Positions 45,058 through 59,165 are shown, numbered from the stretch's first letter. The stretch is 64,000 nucleotides of DNA from Ischnura elegans (GCF_921293095.1 NC_060246.1:85061030-85125029); one strand, 5' to 3'. Translations and numbers: made by a program. The notes: a model not told the origin generated them from the letters alone.

Positions 45058-48000
45058 CTGCTTGAGGAGGAGAAGAAGAGAAAAACACAATTATGATCCC
45101 GACAACTGAAATTTCCATCTCAACCAGGCGTCCACAACACCATATCTCCATAGTGTCCAATTTGAAATGCAGAAAATTTGATTTGATTGATGGCGCAGGA
45201 AAATTATAAGTCACCTTCCAAAAGGCTTAATTTAGATAAAATTTAATTTAAACAAGATCAACGACTAAATTTTAAATATTGCCTAAAATACAGAACAAAG
45301 TAGAAAGTCCCATGTAACCGTGATTTTTATGCCATTCGAGGGTACTGGGGCTGCGATTTATTTGAGATAATTGATCTGCATTCGAATCTGTATGCTATTT
45401 TATTGAATTACGTAGGAAAAATAGGAAATAACTAGAGCAGAGTTGTAAGTATGGAAAAAATGTCGAATATTCTAGTTGGGGTTAGTCGCATCTCGGTTGA
45501 CTGGTTTGGAGATGAATTTTCTCTTCATCCTGGATTAGACTGAAGAGCCATTCGTGATTCGAATTATAACATTTATACATACATGGAAGCGAGTGTAAAT
45601 CTGTCTTATTCAAAAAGCTAAAAGTTAGTGAATGTTAGTTAAGTTGAAAAAGTTAGTGATGGACAAATAGTCGCCTCAGATACTTCGCGATAAGGTTTTT
45701 AACAGTCGAGGTACATTAAATTTTTAATAGAATTTTACTAAAAACGCTGTTTATTACCACTATTGAATGGTAAAGTGAATTTAACGAATAATAATATAAA
45801 TTAATTAGTAATAGATAAAATAATTATTAGAACAGCAATAGAAATCAGTATATGGAGAAGATTGGGGAAATTATTAAGTATAAATTTATTTCTCGTTGAC
45901 ATTGTGCATAAAGCTGCCACAAATCGCCGAAAATCTGCACAATAAAGCAACTACAAAGTTAAACGTAGAGGTTACAAAGTTAATTCAATCAATAATTCAC
46001 GCGCGCCAGACGATGATGAAGACACTTAACAAACGTCAAGTAAAAGCGACCACAAGGTCACTGCGAACACGGAGTCAGAGCTTAAAACTGTACTATGTCT
46101 ACGGCAAACAATAAATGAGACCCCAAAAGTGAGAAGATGGCTGACAACTGGTCGTCCGTTGCCCTCGCAGCCATTCCTTTAAGCTCAGACAATGGACCCC
46201 GAGTAACGGTCGTTTCCTGAAATCTTCAGACGCGATTTGGCGCACGAAAATCCCAACGGCAAAGCGTCCCACTTGTGCGAGAGAAGGAGGCCCACTCAGG
46301 AAACCTCATTACGGGAGAGATGGCAGCAATTAAGGGCAAGACAAAACGCATCTCATCAAGCGATTCCGAGCGAGCGGCCATTCGGAGCGCCAGCCGGTTG
46401 GAAACAAGAGTGTTTTTGCGAGCGAACACTGACGATGAGGGTTGGGTGGAGCCAAGTTGGCACAGAGCCGCGTGCGTGTTTCTTCTTCCGGGAGGGAGCA
46501 AAGTGATGACGGAGCTCACCATCGCATCGCGCAGTCGTTGTGGAGACGGATCCGTGGGAAGAGAAGAAGACAGGCAGGGTTGATGAACTTAAACTATCGG
46601 ATTGGAGAGGACGATAGAGTTAATCCGAATCCATCGTCCCGGGATCTGATTCGCTAGTCAAAGGATTGAATCCAAATCATGGATTACCGGGAGATTTTTC
46701 AGAGGAGCCCAAACATTCGGAATTGTAGCGTGCGGAGATTGAACTTAAGCTACGATATTCCGTCGGGTGAATAGGTCGTAAAACCGAGGAAATCTCGACG
46801 ACATTCGTGGAGGTCATCATGGTAGGTTTTTATACAGTCACCAACCAGAAGTTAAGTTTGGATTTGTGAGAGCAGAGCTTAACCCACACTAATCTATAAG
46901 TGAGTGAATGACTAACAGTCAGGGTTAGGGGAACAATTAATTTTCCAAAGCGGCCGCACACTTCAAGCTTTTTTGTTTAAAGTACTCTGATGCTTCATTC
47001 ACTATTTGAAACCAGGAATTTTTACGCAGCAGTCCCACACTCTACTGAACATGCCACCCAATTCCCCATTACCCATAAATTTTATCCCTACCATTTCCAA
47101 AACTTAGCAGTTACAGACAGTTTTCATCACTTTCTTTCTCAACAAAAGTACATACTAAAATCCTCCTTTGGGCTCCCAGGTTTTATTGACACAATTAAGT
47201 CGAACTACCTGGAACATTCCTCTGTTTTGATTGTTTACCTTTTTTTTTACACATTTAAGGTGCCTATAAATATCCTTTAGATTAGATGCGACAATACTTT
47301 CAAAAATATACCTGAAATATCGAAATTCTAGGGCTGATCAAACCCTAGCTAACCTTGACTTTTCTATGTATTCACCGAAACAAAGTAGTACTATCACTAC
47401 CAAAAACTAATGAAGACTGTAAATAGCCTTATATAGGGGTTATTAAAATACACAAATATACCTTTTTAGATTTATCGATGTATATTTTTCAATCACTTAA
47501 CTTCTGTGACAGATGATCCCAAATTTTATCGGTTGGTCGCGTGATGCAGATAATGCATTAATATCCAACTTCGACTAACATAGTCGCTATTGGAGGTGAC
47601 GAAATGTAGTAAAATCAATGCGTATTATTAAAAAGCAGGGTGAGGTATAACTCAATAAACCCTTGCTCGTTGGAATGACCATCTAGCCAAAGGATAAAGC
47701 ATTGAACCATTTTATTGTAAAAATGAATGCCTCACAAACAAGGAAAATTTCCGCATTTAAGTACACGATTCTTGTTTACACCTTGAATTAAAAAAACGTT
47801 TGTCTAACACAAATGAAATGCTAGTAGTTAAACCAGCTGAATCCAGAAATAGCTAAGAAAACTTAGGACACGCAAAATTTTCCATTTTGAGAGATATCGA
47901 AATTTGTTATTAAAGTATTTAAAGACCTGAAAATGAAGTTCAAATACAGAGAGTAGTTATATTTTGAATTTCAATTCAATTTAATGCATGAATAGGTGGA

Positions 48001-51000
48001 TATCATTTTTGAGAAAACGACTTCTGGAAGTTTAGATTTTTTAATCACTTTTTCCATGGCTTATTCTCAGGTGAATCCATTTCACCTACGCGTAGTACAC
48101 CACTCGGAAAATATTTGTCCGCAGAATTGATCGGCCATTGAACGTTCACGAATAGGGTAGTTTCCTTCATCAAAGAAAACGAAATGCATTGATTGCGATT
48201 CCTTACCCACCATTAGTGTATTCATAATGTACAAATTATTTTGTTTTAGAAATTACAGTTTAGACGAATGGCAATGGTCAATTTTAACCTCATTTGAAAA
48301 AGGCCAGATTGGTGCCAATGCGATTCCACTCCACGTGACGTCACAGGGACCTAGTTTATACACGAATAGATAGGAGTTTTACACCGTCTGAGATTACCAA
48401 TGCATGCATGAGGCACAGAGCTCATGGAAAGATGTCTTAATAATCACCTAATTAAACTGCCTAAGGTCGGAAAGTTTTCTTCGTTTGATAAGGTATAAAT
48501 AATCCATAATTAAGCCAAGCGCTATCTACTAGCAGGGTACTCTGCTACCTGCTAGCAGCCTGCGCCTAGCGGAGCGCATGTCCTCGCCCCAAGGTCACAA
48601 CCTTTGCGGCAGCGGCAACCAGAATGACGTCACACGGGGTTTTCCCAGCATTCATACTTAGCCATCGCGTTTTCGCACGCTTGAAAATTTTCACTTTTCA
48701 TTTAATCGAGAAAAATAGATATCGTCATTAAAAAATCTAAAAGCGTGAAATGCGTACTCCAGGAGTAGTAATCTTTCGATTTAGGCAATAAAAAAATAAT
48801 AGGAAACCACCATATTCTATCTCTTATCTAATCAATGAATCTTTCAGAAGCATGGTAAATTGATACATCAAAAAACACCGTCCTCACCTTCCCCCATTCA
48901 CTTCCGCTACCTTTCTCCACTTCTCCTTTCATCCCTTTCAAAGAAACCTCTGACCCGACATCCTCAGTTGCACGGCATTGCGCCTGCCGGCGGAGTAATA
49001 TGTCGACGTCAACGGCCAGGCCGACATATCCGTCCGTTGGCCACATTCCCACGGAATCCCCTTTAATATCGGCCCTTTCCCTTCAATGGCGTCCCTATCA
49101 CCACAAACCCATCACACCCTCCCGCCGAGGACACACCACTCCAAGGAGCTTTCCTCTTCCCCAGGCCATATCAAGATCAACCCGACCATCCACTTGCAGC
49201 CTCTTGATGATTGACCAAACTCCCCCACCACCGACCGCCCACTCGAACGGAACCCTTCGACGACCGCGAAAGAAGTTGGAGAAAGGAAGCCCTCGGCGAA
49301 CGGGGAATCCAGCACGTTAGGATAAGGGAGAGTGGAGATTAAAATCCCCCAGGAAATTTCGGAAGCATGCTTCTTATTACACCGACTCGGGGCATTGTGA
49401 ATGATCGTGTGACGGGATTTGTCGACGCTATGCGCATGACGAAACTCAGACTTAAAACTGTCATCATCATCCAAGAGCATTCCAATTTTTACGCGACCGA
49501 CGAACTTTAATTGGCACAAAGAAGCATTTCAGGAAGCGAAGCATTCCTAGCGTCGCTTCATCGACAGTTTTCTCTAAATGTCGAATATGGGTTATTTTGT
49601 AAATGTAGGACATATTTTTGGTGCACAGTATCAGAAATTGATTTTGTACTTAACTTCTGATAAGAATTTATTGAGACGAAAAACAAAAAATATAGCCACA
49701 TGAAAAGTTATAAAAAGTTTAGAGGAACACTAAATCCAATCCACGATCGCTTATAGGTCCGATGGAGTGGTGAAATTATCGCCGCAATATTATAACACTC
49801 TTTATGTTTTTGGGACATGAAACTATCCTGTACTGATGAGGGGATAGATCCCTCCAAAGCCTCAGAGATATAAAAAAAATTTAAAACTTTTGCCTAGTGT
49901 TGACATTTAATAATTGCATCTGCTTAAAGATAATTTTTTGTGCCAAAATGATGTAAAATCAAATTCCAGGCATGTCATTTTAAAAAATATTTTCCTGGAC
50001 GGGGGTAGCCAACCCAGGTCATCCCATCACCCCAAAGCATATCCCTAGTTACGCCACTGGATATCACGATATGAGAATGACAATAAAAGGGGTCGAGAAT
50101 GAGTGATGGTGATTGAAGATATTTTACAGGAATGGCGTGTGACGGGGAAAGGTGAATAATATGAGCATGAAAGGATAGACTCTGTTTCCGCTAAGTAGAA
50201 CGACGTCGGGAGTTTTCTCGGGGTAAAAGGAACGAAACGCGAGCGCGCTTACGACTGTTTTAGGGCTATGATGTGAAGAGGGATCGAAAGAGTAAATCTA
50301 AAGGATGAACAAGAGGATTGAGTTGTGGGGGCGAGTGGAATGAGAGGTAACAACAACCCTCGAAGACATCAAATTCGGACATTAAACGGCAAGCAGATGC
50401 CAATGTCTAATCCAAAAGACGCCGCCAACGAGACGGAGATTGAGGAATATAAGCGTATCCAGAACATGGTAAGGGGAGAAAGAGGGTGGAAGACTGTCTA
50501 CTTCTCTTAGCGGAAAACGAGTAAGATCCCACGAAAGGGTTGGTGAATCGAAGTGAAAGACACTCAGTCTCAGAATGACTGAGATACCTGCCACACCGAT
50601 TATTTTCAAAGTGCATGTTGTAAAATAATATCCTCTCTGTCTTGGTTAATAACAATACCAAATATTAGCACGTTAGCAATAAAATGAATTGAAATTACAT
50701 GGTTTTTATGCATATAAGGATGAAACGTTGACAAAATTATTTGAGGGCTAATGTGAGTGACGTTATTGGAAAAACCTCTGAATATAAAAGAAAAAAATGT
50801 CAAATGGTTGACATGTAAAGAACTCTCGTGAGAAAATAAACAAAAGTCACCAGCCAAATACAATCTAAGTTATCATTGAAATAATTAGCTAATAAAAGTT
50901 ACAACATCAATTCTTCCAAACAACGAACAAATTCTACAGGAGAGTTGAACTATCATTATTAAAAGGTATCTGGTTCATTAACTTGAGAGTTTATAGTAAA

Positions 51001-53040
51001 AAAATGATTTAAGTGTACTCATGATGAGTCATTGAAAAAAGCGAAGAAAAAGGTGCTCAATCCTACCGTAAACAAATGCCAAAAAGATGCCAGAAATAAA
51101 ATCAGCAAGCAACTACCTTAATATCCTAAAAAGTGATTAATTTTCTTATTAAAATACATTTGAATCCATTTGTAGGGGTTTGCGTCCCACCATTACCAAG
51201 TTAATTACACGAAAATATTTTTGATAAAATAATTCGGCTTTCTTGGAAATCCAATGACAAAATTAACCTTCATCACGACTTATCATGACAATATCTCCAA
51301 ACTTTTTATTCCTCAGAACGTCCACCTTTTTGCCCGGGTGCCCTGAAAACAGGGCATATATTGTATTCGGTAACAATAGCTGCCGATATGTTCTTGGTCA
51401 AGGCTACGGCCAAAAATGGTACTGCTGCCTTGGTGATGAAAATGAATGAATGATTCAGTTTCAATGAAGTGGGCCACTGAAGCACTCGCCAATTCATTTG
51501 ATTCATCCTTAACGTGACCGAGTTGTTTATATCACGGTGATTGTTTATATAGGAACGGAGAAAGATACCATTAGAGGGCATCTCGATGGAAACAGCATTA
51601 TCTCATCTCTAATATCCAAACTAGCATAGGTCAAACACACGGAGGTCTGCGTGAGGATTTGCCCGTTTCCATAATTTCTCGGGCGAGTGCCAGGCCACGA
51701 AGCCATTCCGGGGGAAAAGAGTTCCAGCACAACAAGTCTATGATATTGATGCTACAAGGTTACAACCAACTTCATCCTCACATTTATGGGCAAAGTACAG
51801 AGTGGAAAATATTCTCTTGCATTTGCAATGAATTTGCCTAACAGCAATCATCGTTGCATATATGTACTGTGACAGTATTGAAAGTAAACTTTTTTTTCAT
51901 AAAAATGGATTTAATTATCACTGTAATGAACAAAAAATGTGTACTATTTCTCTTTCTATCACCTCCTAAATATTTTCAACCCTAGTCGAGTTTGTCTCTT
52001 TCATTACCCTAATAGCCTCAAAACGTCAGTTTCTTTATCAGAAGCAGATAACATTAGTAAAAGTCCCTTGAAAAGCGATAAGTTTAGACACGAGATTGAT
52101 TTCCCCAATTTAGGGGTTGCTTGTAAAAATTGAGGGTGATAGAAAAAAACGGAGGTCATTTTCGGATTTAGCGACCCAAAATTAGCCAGAAACACCGTAA
52201 ATTGTCGCCGAGAATTCTTTGAACTTTTTTTTTTGCAGAACAGTGTGATATGAGTCAAGGAGATTAGATCAATTAAAAATGTTCGAAAATCTGATTTATT
52301 TTAAAATTAAGTTAAAAATTTTTTTCGCTGTCTTAAAAAAATACAACATAAATAGAAGTAATTTAATTGATCAAAAATTTTCGCGCAAAACTTTATAGAT
52401 TAAAAGTCCACCGTCTCTCACATTAAAATTCGACCCATTTTATGAAAGTACGGTCATGTAGACCGGTTTCCCAGGCGATAGCAAATATACAGTCAGCATT
52501 TTAGAAAATTTAGGAAAATTCACGTCTTGTGTTAATAAAATCGCGATGTGTACGCGGCACGGCGTTTATAACGAACGCAAAATATGGCTCGCGATTCTTG
52601 CATCGCTGGTTTTGTGGGTCAGGAAATGACACGGCATTGCCAGGGGATGCATACCGGGATGCCACTGCCACTGAAATTTGACTCTTTCCATTCGATGCAT
52701 AGCGTAAACACGGGGAACATAAAAATAACCCAATTACTGTCGAGTGCTCCGGTAGGATTCTCTAGCGTAGGAAGTTAGGGGCATATGAGGAATGATATAA
52801 GCGACCTACTCTATTTTTAGATTACATCCAGGGTTTGGAAAAAAGTGGTAAAAACTATAGGAAGTCTCAAAAAATCGTTTCTATCATGTATGAAAGAAGG
52901 TAGGGGAATATCTTACATAGGAACAAACATATAAGCACGGTAATGGTATCAGTACAATACGAAAACTATCAAGCATAGAGTCGTCACAATGTGGCATAGG
53001 GGAACATCGATTGTAGATCCTACTTTGTAAAGTTGGGGCA
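45058..53040. other. No supported gene; GC-rich blocks
   Basis: GC-richer islands lie at about 46.14-46.83 kb and 48.86-49.33 kb. They could be promoter or leader DNA of the minus-strand coiled-coil gene, since its 5' exons are missing. No acceptor-ORF-donor set convinced me. C-rich DNA ending TTACGCCACTGG at about 50060 looks like the right edge of another CAGTGGCGTA-type MITE. Confidence 0.4.
47828..48075 (+). repeat. Dispersed repeat, copy 2
   Basis: Second copy of the 43.25-kb repeat, about 4.6 kb away and diverged by substitutions and small gaps. No ends or coding sequence define the element type. Confidence 0.7.
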
Positions 53041-53300
53041 TGGCATCCTAGCGGGTCGGGCGCTTGGTTGCTGATCGAGAGGCCCCTAGTTCAAATCCTG
53101 GGTGAGGTAATAGCATTATAATGACTTCCATTGTGATCTCTTTAATGCTATTATGGAGCTCTTCCACCACGCCATAGCTTCCAATTTCGACCTGATCCCG
53201 GGTGAATCCTTCGGACGCCATTAAACAAAATCCTCGAAGTGGGAGGTGGCCCATGTAAAGGTACTGGGCAACCTACGATGAATCTGTGAAATTTAACTGT
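53041..53300 (+). mobile_element. tRNA-derived SINE, second family
   Basis: A tRNA-like head has A box TAGCGGGTCGGGCGCTTGG (53049-53067) and B box AGTTCAAATCC (53088-53098). It is followed by a unique body with CCCGGGTGAATCCTTCGG. The body is unrelated to the 41-kb SINE. The 3' end is not marked by an A-tail, so the right limit is approximate. Confidence 0.65.
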
Positions 53301-54060
53301 GGTTTAACTTAAGGTGACCTTATCAACCCAATCTTCGGGTTTAAACACTGAGAGTGATTTCATTAAGTATTAAACGCCGAGAGTGTTTGAAAATTCTCTC
53401 AGATTGTTAATAACTTGAATAGGAAGAAATCATGTGGAAACACGAAGGATGATCGCCATGACGAAAAATCACTTGGCTTAGTACATCCATGTGGACACAA
53501 TATGAAAGTGGAAAATAGAGAAAAAAACTAGAGATATTTTGAGAAAATACTCTGATATCTACTAAAAAAAAGTCAAAACGTAGCCGCATTATGATGCCTT
53601 CACCAATCTAACCACATTAAAATTTTGCATATGAGATGGAATCAGACATACAAAATATATATTTGACGAAAATTCTTCATCATGGCAACCCTTAGCGAAC
53701 AGCTACAGATAACAAATCATTCTGCCTACAGGGATTGACGAACGTACTTAGCGCTCCTCCCAAAAGCAACATTCGAATTGAAGAAGTCATCCAAAACAGT
53801 ACAAAAAGCCATGATAAACACGAAAACCCATCTGCCTGTATTTCGTTTGATTTGGAAAACAAACAAAGCGAGAGTTTTTTCTCTTCCTCTCCAAGGCCTC
53901 CTTAACGAGATTTACCCGATCAGCGGGGGAAGCCTTGAGGGAGGAAAAAAGAAGACTCGAGAACATTTTTACGGCAGGTGATCACGTCAGGGAAGGTTAA
54001 CTATTTCCTTTCCCTGCGGGTGGAGAGCATCCTGGGGAATGCAAAAATCAAAGGACTACC

Positions 54061-54086
54061 AGAGAGAGAGAGAGAGAGAGAGAGAG
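54061..54086 (+). repeat. (AG)13 microsatellite
   Basis: Perfect AG dinucleotide run at the edge of the purine-rich block. Confidence 0.95.
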
Positions 54087-54880
54087 CATGCGAGGTAAAT
54101 CATCCGGAGTGGCGGTCCAAATCGATTATGCAGAGCTCGGATAACTCGACAAAAAAGACTTACAAGGCAGTCGAGGAGCAGCGAAAAAAATGTAAAAATG
54201 GAAGGAATAAACGACGCAGGCAATACCCGGTCGGTTAAGAGACAAGCAGAAGATGCACTGCACCCTTTTCCAAGTACCTCGAATAGCGATTTGTGACGGC
54301 CCGGACAAAGAAAGAAGAAGAAAAAAAAAGGTGTCGGCAAAAACAGCGAAGACGAAACCCTTCTCCTTGCTCGCTGCGAGAGACAAAGGAAGAGGAAAGA
54401 AGAAGACGATGGAGCGTTTTGGGTCGGAGATCGTGGCTGAGATGGAAAAAGAGGAGAGGAAGAAATACTGCACTTCGACAGCGGCAAGAGGAACGGCGGA
54501 AGTATGAAACTCCCTCCAGCACGAGAGATAAAAAAGAGAGAAATGTTTTCCGAAAGCAGGGGGGAAACTTCTTGGTCGACCCTCTCGAGGGGTCTCGCCA
54601 TTCCCCGACCGATTCCCAGAGACGCCGCTGCCGCCGAAAAGTTGGGCGTCCCTCCGGTCACTCGTTTGTGCGTTGCGATCGCCTCTCCTCCACCGTGAGC
54701 ACCTGGCACCTGTTCGTGAAGGGTACAACGGTAGGAAAGTGGGAAGGAGGAGGAGAAGGGGGTGGGGGATACGACTCGGGCTGGATGCTGCAGTTGGTAG
54801 TGTTGGGACCCCAAAATATCGATATTCGACGATGATATCGGCGGGGCCAGAAAGAGATTTGGGGGAGGGAAGGCGTCGTT
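54087..54880. other. Purine-rich GC-elevated block
   Basis: The plus strand is a long run of GA-rich sequence (AAAGAAGAAG, GGAAGGAGGAGG). It leaves several overlapping open frames on both strands, up to 261 codons. The translations are Ser/Phe/Leu-rich one way and Lys/Arg/Glu-rich the other, with no domain. I treat it as non-coding. Confidence 0.5.
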
Positions 54881-56572
54881 GGTATATTAATTGAGAATAT
54901 TTAATATTCAATTAATATTTAACAAATCTATAAACATAATTAATATAAATTAGTTATAATAAAGTAATTAAAATAATAACTGCAGTTCAAGGAAAGATTT
55001 ATGAAACTATATTGCCCATATCAGTTGCGCACCGAGAGAGCGGACATTAGTAGTTGACCCTGCTCCCCTATATAATCGAAATGGACATTGATTGAGATCT
55101 AGCTCAACTGAAGTTTAGTTTTTGAGGTTTATTATATCATATACTATGGTTTTAAAAGGCATTTACCTATCGAGTGCGGTGGTCATGATAGAAAACTCCT
55201 TCTATTTTAAATCCTTTAAGAGTTGTTTTCTGGCTAATGAAGAAATAATATTTTTTATAAAAAATATTTTAAATATGAATAAAGTTGTTACTAATTGATA
55301 AATATAAAAATGAATAGCAATTTCTCAACTACAATTTGGCCAAAGATGCAGGGCTTTTGCGCATACTAGTAAGTTCTCGAACTCACGAAATCTTCTCTCT
55401 TCTATAACGAAATCCCTAAAAATACAAAGTAACACAAGAATTATTTGCATAACTTCGGCTGTATCTTTGAGGGAATCCATTGCACGTGTGACAATAGACT
55501 TTGCACTATTCCACTCTGACTTCATCACCCAACCGGTTCCAAGAATTCAGTGCCAAGAAACTAATATGTCTGAGTAAGGGGGTAATTTTATACAGTGTCC
55601 CGGAATAGAGAAGGGGGTTAAAAAAAGATGCCATATATTGCTGAAAGTTAAAACACTTAATTTATTGTTCTTGTATTTTTCTGTATTTAAACCTCAAACA
55701 ATATATGACTTCTGCGTTTAAAGTTGGTTTAAATCCCCCTTCCGTGCCGCGGCAATGTACTATATAGTTGCCCCATGCTAAGACCCAATAGTCCCTTGAA
55801 AATGGTTCTGAATTGTTGAAACCGGTGGAGTAATAAAACCATTGAAGAGTACAGTCTCTTTTTTCAAGTGAAAAAAAGAACATATCCTAGAAGGCGATAT
55901 AGTGCATGGTAAACGGTCGCAGGAAACAAATAACACTGTAGAACAGCACGTTTTCCCTTTTTCCAACTCTACTGAAAATTTTAGGTTAACAACCTGTCTT
56001 AATAATTTTTATCGTCTATTGGTAAGCAATAATGGATATATTAGCGGCAGTTAACCAACCAAAATCCTCTAAATACCCTCGTCTCTACTTTCATAAGCAA
56101 GAATTTTGACGCCTTCTACACCTTTAACTTCCTTTGAGGTCTATTCTGTCAAAATTTACATTGAATCATACAAATGTGATCAAAATGTCCGCTTAGTAAT
56201 TATTTCGCTTTTGTAATTTATTTTTTTTTAGTGTTGTAAATGTTGTTAAAAAAACACTGATAAGGCTTATTTTACCTGTTTCGGACGTTTTTTTAAAAAA
56301 TAATCACAGATCTGGCAGAACGATTTTTTTATGGAGATAGTCATCCCCCATACAGTGTACTTGCAGCTCACCCCGCAACGGCAGATTGGCTCTTCATTCT
56401 ACCCAGAGGGATGACAAATGTGCACAACGTTCCCGAACAAAGCATCATTCAAATTGACGAAGTCATCCAAAACAATACAAAAAACCCATGGTAAATATGA
56501 AAACCCATCTGACTGTATTTCGATATTTTTTCCTATAACATATACATAGAAACAGCCATAATATATAATATC
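54881..56572. other. AT-rich DNA, nothing identified
   Basis: No exon, transposon end or tandem array was recognised in this stretch. Confidence 0.4.
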
Positions 56573-56585
56573 GATTATATATTCT

Positions 56586-56897
56586 TTTTATGATATTTCA
56601 TGGAGTTTAGGTCAATAAAAACCAAGTTATAGCCAACGTTTCGATTTATTTAAAATCATCCTCAGGGCTATGAAAGAGAAAACATGAACAATATAAAATA
56701 CAAAGATGAACAACATAAAACGATTTATTTTGTTTATGAGTGTTTTGTATTTTATATTGTTCATGTTTTCTATTTCATAGCCCTGAGGATGATTTTAAAT
56801 AAATCGAAACGTTGGCTATAACTTGGTTTTTATTGACCTAAACTCCATGAAATATCATAATAAGTTTAAACAAGGTCAAGAATAGAAGAGGAAAAGT
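56586..56897 (+). mobile_element. Penelope-like inverted (foldback) element, copy 1
   Basis: Two inverted arms carry TGGAGTTTAGGTCAATAAAA and TTATAGCCAACGTTTCGATT. They flank a short centre and are followed by a tail (TTTAAACAAGGTCAAGAATA). A 13-bp direct repeat GATTATATATTCT flanks it (56573-56585, 56898-56910). Each arm carries a hairpin motif (plus strand 56783-56810; minus strand 56665-56638): CTGAGGAT, stem GATTT/AAATC, GAAAC. The family is inferred from the motif, the inverted-arm layout and the variable target duplication; there is no ORF. Confidence 0.65.
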
Positions 56898-57891
56898 GAT
56901 TATATATTCTACACATAATATCGATTTCCGCTGAATATTGGGCATGGATGAATGACGCTCATCCCTTGAGGATGGGAATAAGGGGATCCAACAATGCCGC
57001 GGCCTCAAAGTCAGGAGACGCCACATCGGGGGCTTCCAATGAGGGATGAAGATCGGGGAGGGTGCGCTCGAGATATGTTTGCGAAACAAATCACATCCCA
57101 AAGTCATCGATCTAGTTCAAACGAGAGGGAGTCCCGCGCACAAATTTCGCCCCGCGGCAACTTTCGCTTATCCTCCCGGGCGACCCAACCCGCCATCCCC
57201 ACGGCCACACAATCCCTGACTTTGCCCCTCATTCCACCCACGGATCAAGCTAGTTTGGTGCCTTCGCATCCCGTGGTTTCCAGCTCAAATCCCGACTTCA
57301 GCGGCGATCTTTAAGATGAAGCTTAATCCATGGTAGCCAGAGACGAATTCAAGTATAATTGTTCTTTCAAATGTTAAAAATTATTATTATATATTGCGAT
57401 CATTGTTGCAGCTACTAAATTGTAAAATTCTATTATTGTATATCGATTGCTAAGTTCTAAACGGTTAATTTTTTTTACTTGTACTCTGAAATCAAAAATC
57501 AAAAGTTCATAAAACAGAAAAAAGAAGCATTCATTTGCAAACAAAGAGTTGTTTTTTGCTTGTAATTTATTATTTGTGTTATTACACTTTGCTTAACATA
57601 CCTGTCTCAAACCGGCCGAATTTGAGGTACGTGTTGTTAGAACTTAGCCATCGATATATCTTCATAACTCAGTGCAGTTATTACACTTGTAATTTAATTT
57701 TAGCTACGACTACAAGCTGTTCGCATTATTATTATGCCGTACTTAATTTTTATGTTGACTATTTTAATTTTTTCTGTGTACAATCGCCTTTATTCATAAA
57801 TAAATTTCCACAGGACATAACATAAATAAATTATTAAAATTAAAATATGATTCAGTAAGTCCTTCGAAGAGTAGAAGAGAAGAGTAGCCTC

Positions 57892-58122
57892 ATGAACACC
57901 TTGAAAAGAAGACGGAACAGCCTTATAGGCCATATCTTCAGACATGATGGCCTGATGAAGAAAATCGTCGAGGGACATGTGGAAGGCAAGAACGGAAAAG
58001 GAAGACCTCGAACAAAATATATGGAACAATTAAAGAAGAATGTGAAAGAGAAGAAATACGCAGGTTTGAAAAGATTATCCGATAGGATAATTGATTGGGG
58101 AGCTGATTCAATCGAATCTTAG
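57892..58122 (+). pseudogene. Non-LTR retrotransposon C-terminal fragment
   Basis: Open frame of 76 codons reading RRRNSLIGHIFRHDGLMKKI, then GKNGKGRPRTKYMEQLKK. This matches the tail after the reverse-transcriptase domain in many arthropod LINE ORF2 proteins (R..W.GHILRH..L...IEG...GKRGRGRPR..Y..Q). Only the 3' end was inserted or survives; there is no reverse-transcriptase core upstream. Confidence 0.8.
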
Positions 58123-59039
58123 GATTGTTGGCCAGTCATTATAATATTTTTGTAAATTGGTGAAAGAGGATTTCCGGGTAGCGAGCATGAATATCTCATA
58201 GGCTATATGCATTACATCATGGATATTTGTTTAGGTTTCTCGGCGACAAATTTTGTGAATGTTTTTAAATGAAATTAATTTTTTTTTCCAAATAGAGGAC
58301 CTTATAAGGCCTGCGTGAAAAATATTTAGCCTGTCAATGATGGATAACGCTCCGAACGATAACGCTAACGAAGTGATAAATATTGCCTCAGCATAATATT
58401 TTTCTTTAAGCTTTGGAGGAGGGAAATTTCCTATACTAACTCCTCCTCACCTTGACTCTCCGATATTTTGGGCCTATTTACAGTGTTCAGATTTCACCAA
58501 TAAATTTAAAACTCGGTACCAAATGATAGACATTAATCTAATGACTTAATGTCGAAATTGGGTGCTAGAAATCATATAACGAATCTATAGTCTCTAATAG
58601 CCGAGGATTTTCACTGCTGTTGACTCGAGTAGGTTGTTCGTTGTTCATATGATACCAATATCCCTTTTTGCCGAATATTAGACTGATTTTAGAGAGAAGA
58701 AAGTAAAAGCCCTCGCGCGAGGATGATATTGACTGCCGGTGAATTATCGTTGGTCTAAAATACCTATCCATACGATCTTCGAGTATCTAAAATCTTTCAT
58801 TATTAAAGATTTTCGTTTCCTGATACCAATTTTTGATCGCGAAAATCAAATTCATTCAACTTCGAGAGACATTTACAGGCTTCTGATAAACGACAGTTAC
58901 TCGACCACTGATAGTCAACATATCATTGGCAGTCGATTGACTATCGAAAGTGGATAATTAAATTGCCAAACTTATACAACGAATATAAACAATAAACATT
59001 TATTATACTATCTGTAAAGAATAAAAATTTGTTTGTTCC

Positions 59040-59165
59040 ACAGCAATTTATTCACTCGCAACGGGTTTCGATCTTGTGGCCGTCCAGTTCTAACTAAGCT
59101 TACTTCTTGCCAGAAGATGATACACTTTATCGTAACCAGTCGCGAGTGAATTAATGCGGAACTAG
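59040..59165. mobile_element. Small inverted repeat of the Penelope-like type
   Basis: TATTCACTCGCAACGGGTTTCG is mirrored by GTAACCAGTCGCGAGTGAAT. The right arm carries GAAGAT, a GATA/TATC stem and GTAACC; the left arm, read on the minus strand, ends GATCGAAACCC. These are variants of the hairpin motif at 56.8 and 62.2 kb. Confidence 0.45.

Noticed and set aside
44694-45096. Plus-strand ORFs of 123 and 80 codons and a 139-codon minus-strand frame
   Set aside because: They lie in other frames over the 44918-45057 exon; only one minus frame has the strong acceptor and continues into the 38-kb exon.
46226-46657. Overlapping ORFs of 71-102 codons in a GC-rich island
   Set aside because: Three frames are open at once and none resembles a protein; more likely promoter or leader DNA.
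49000-49519. ORFs of 106 and 135 codons on opposite strands
   Set aside because: Composition-driven; no domain, no splice signals in frame.
54056-54911. Open frames of 252 and 261 codons on the minus strand, with others on the plus strand
   Set aside because: The block is strongly purine-biased, so stops are rare in several frames at once. Translations are low-complexity Ser/Phe/Leu or Lys/Arg/Glu with no domain, and no frame stands out.
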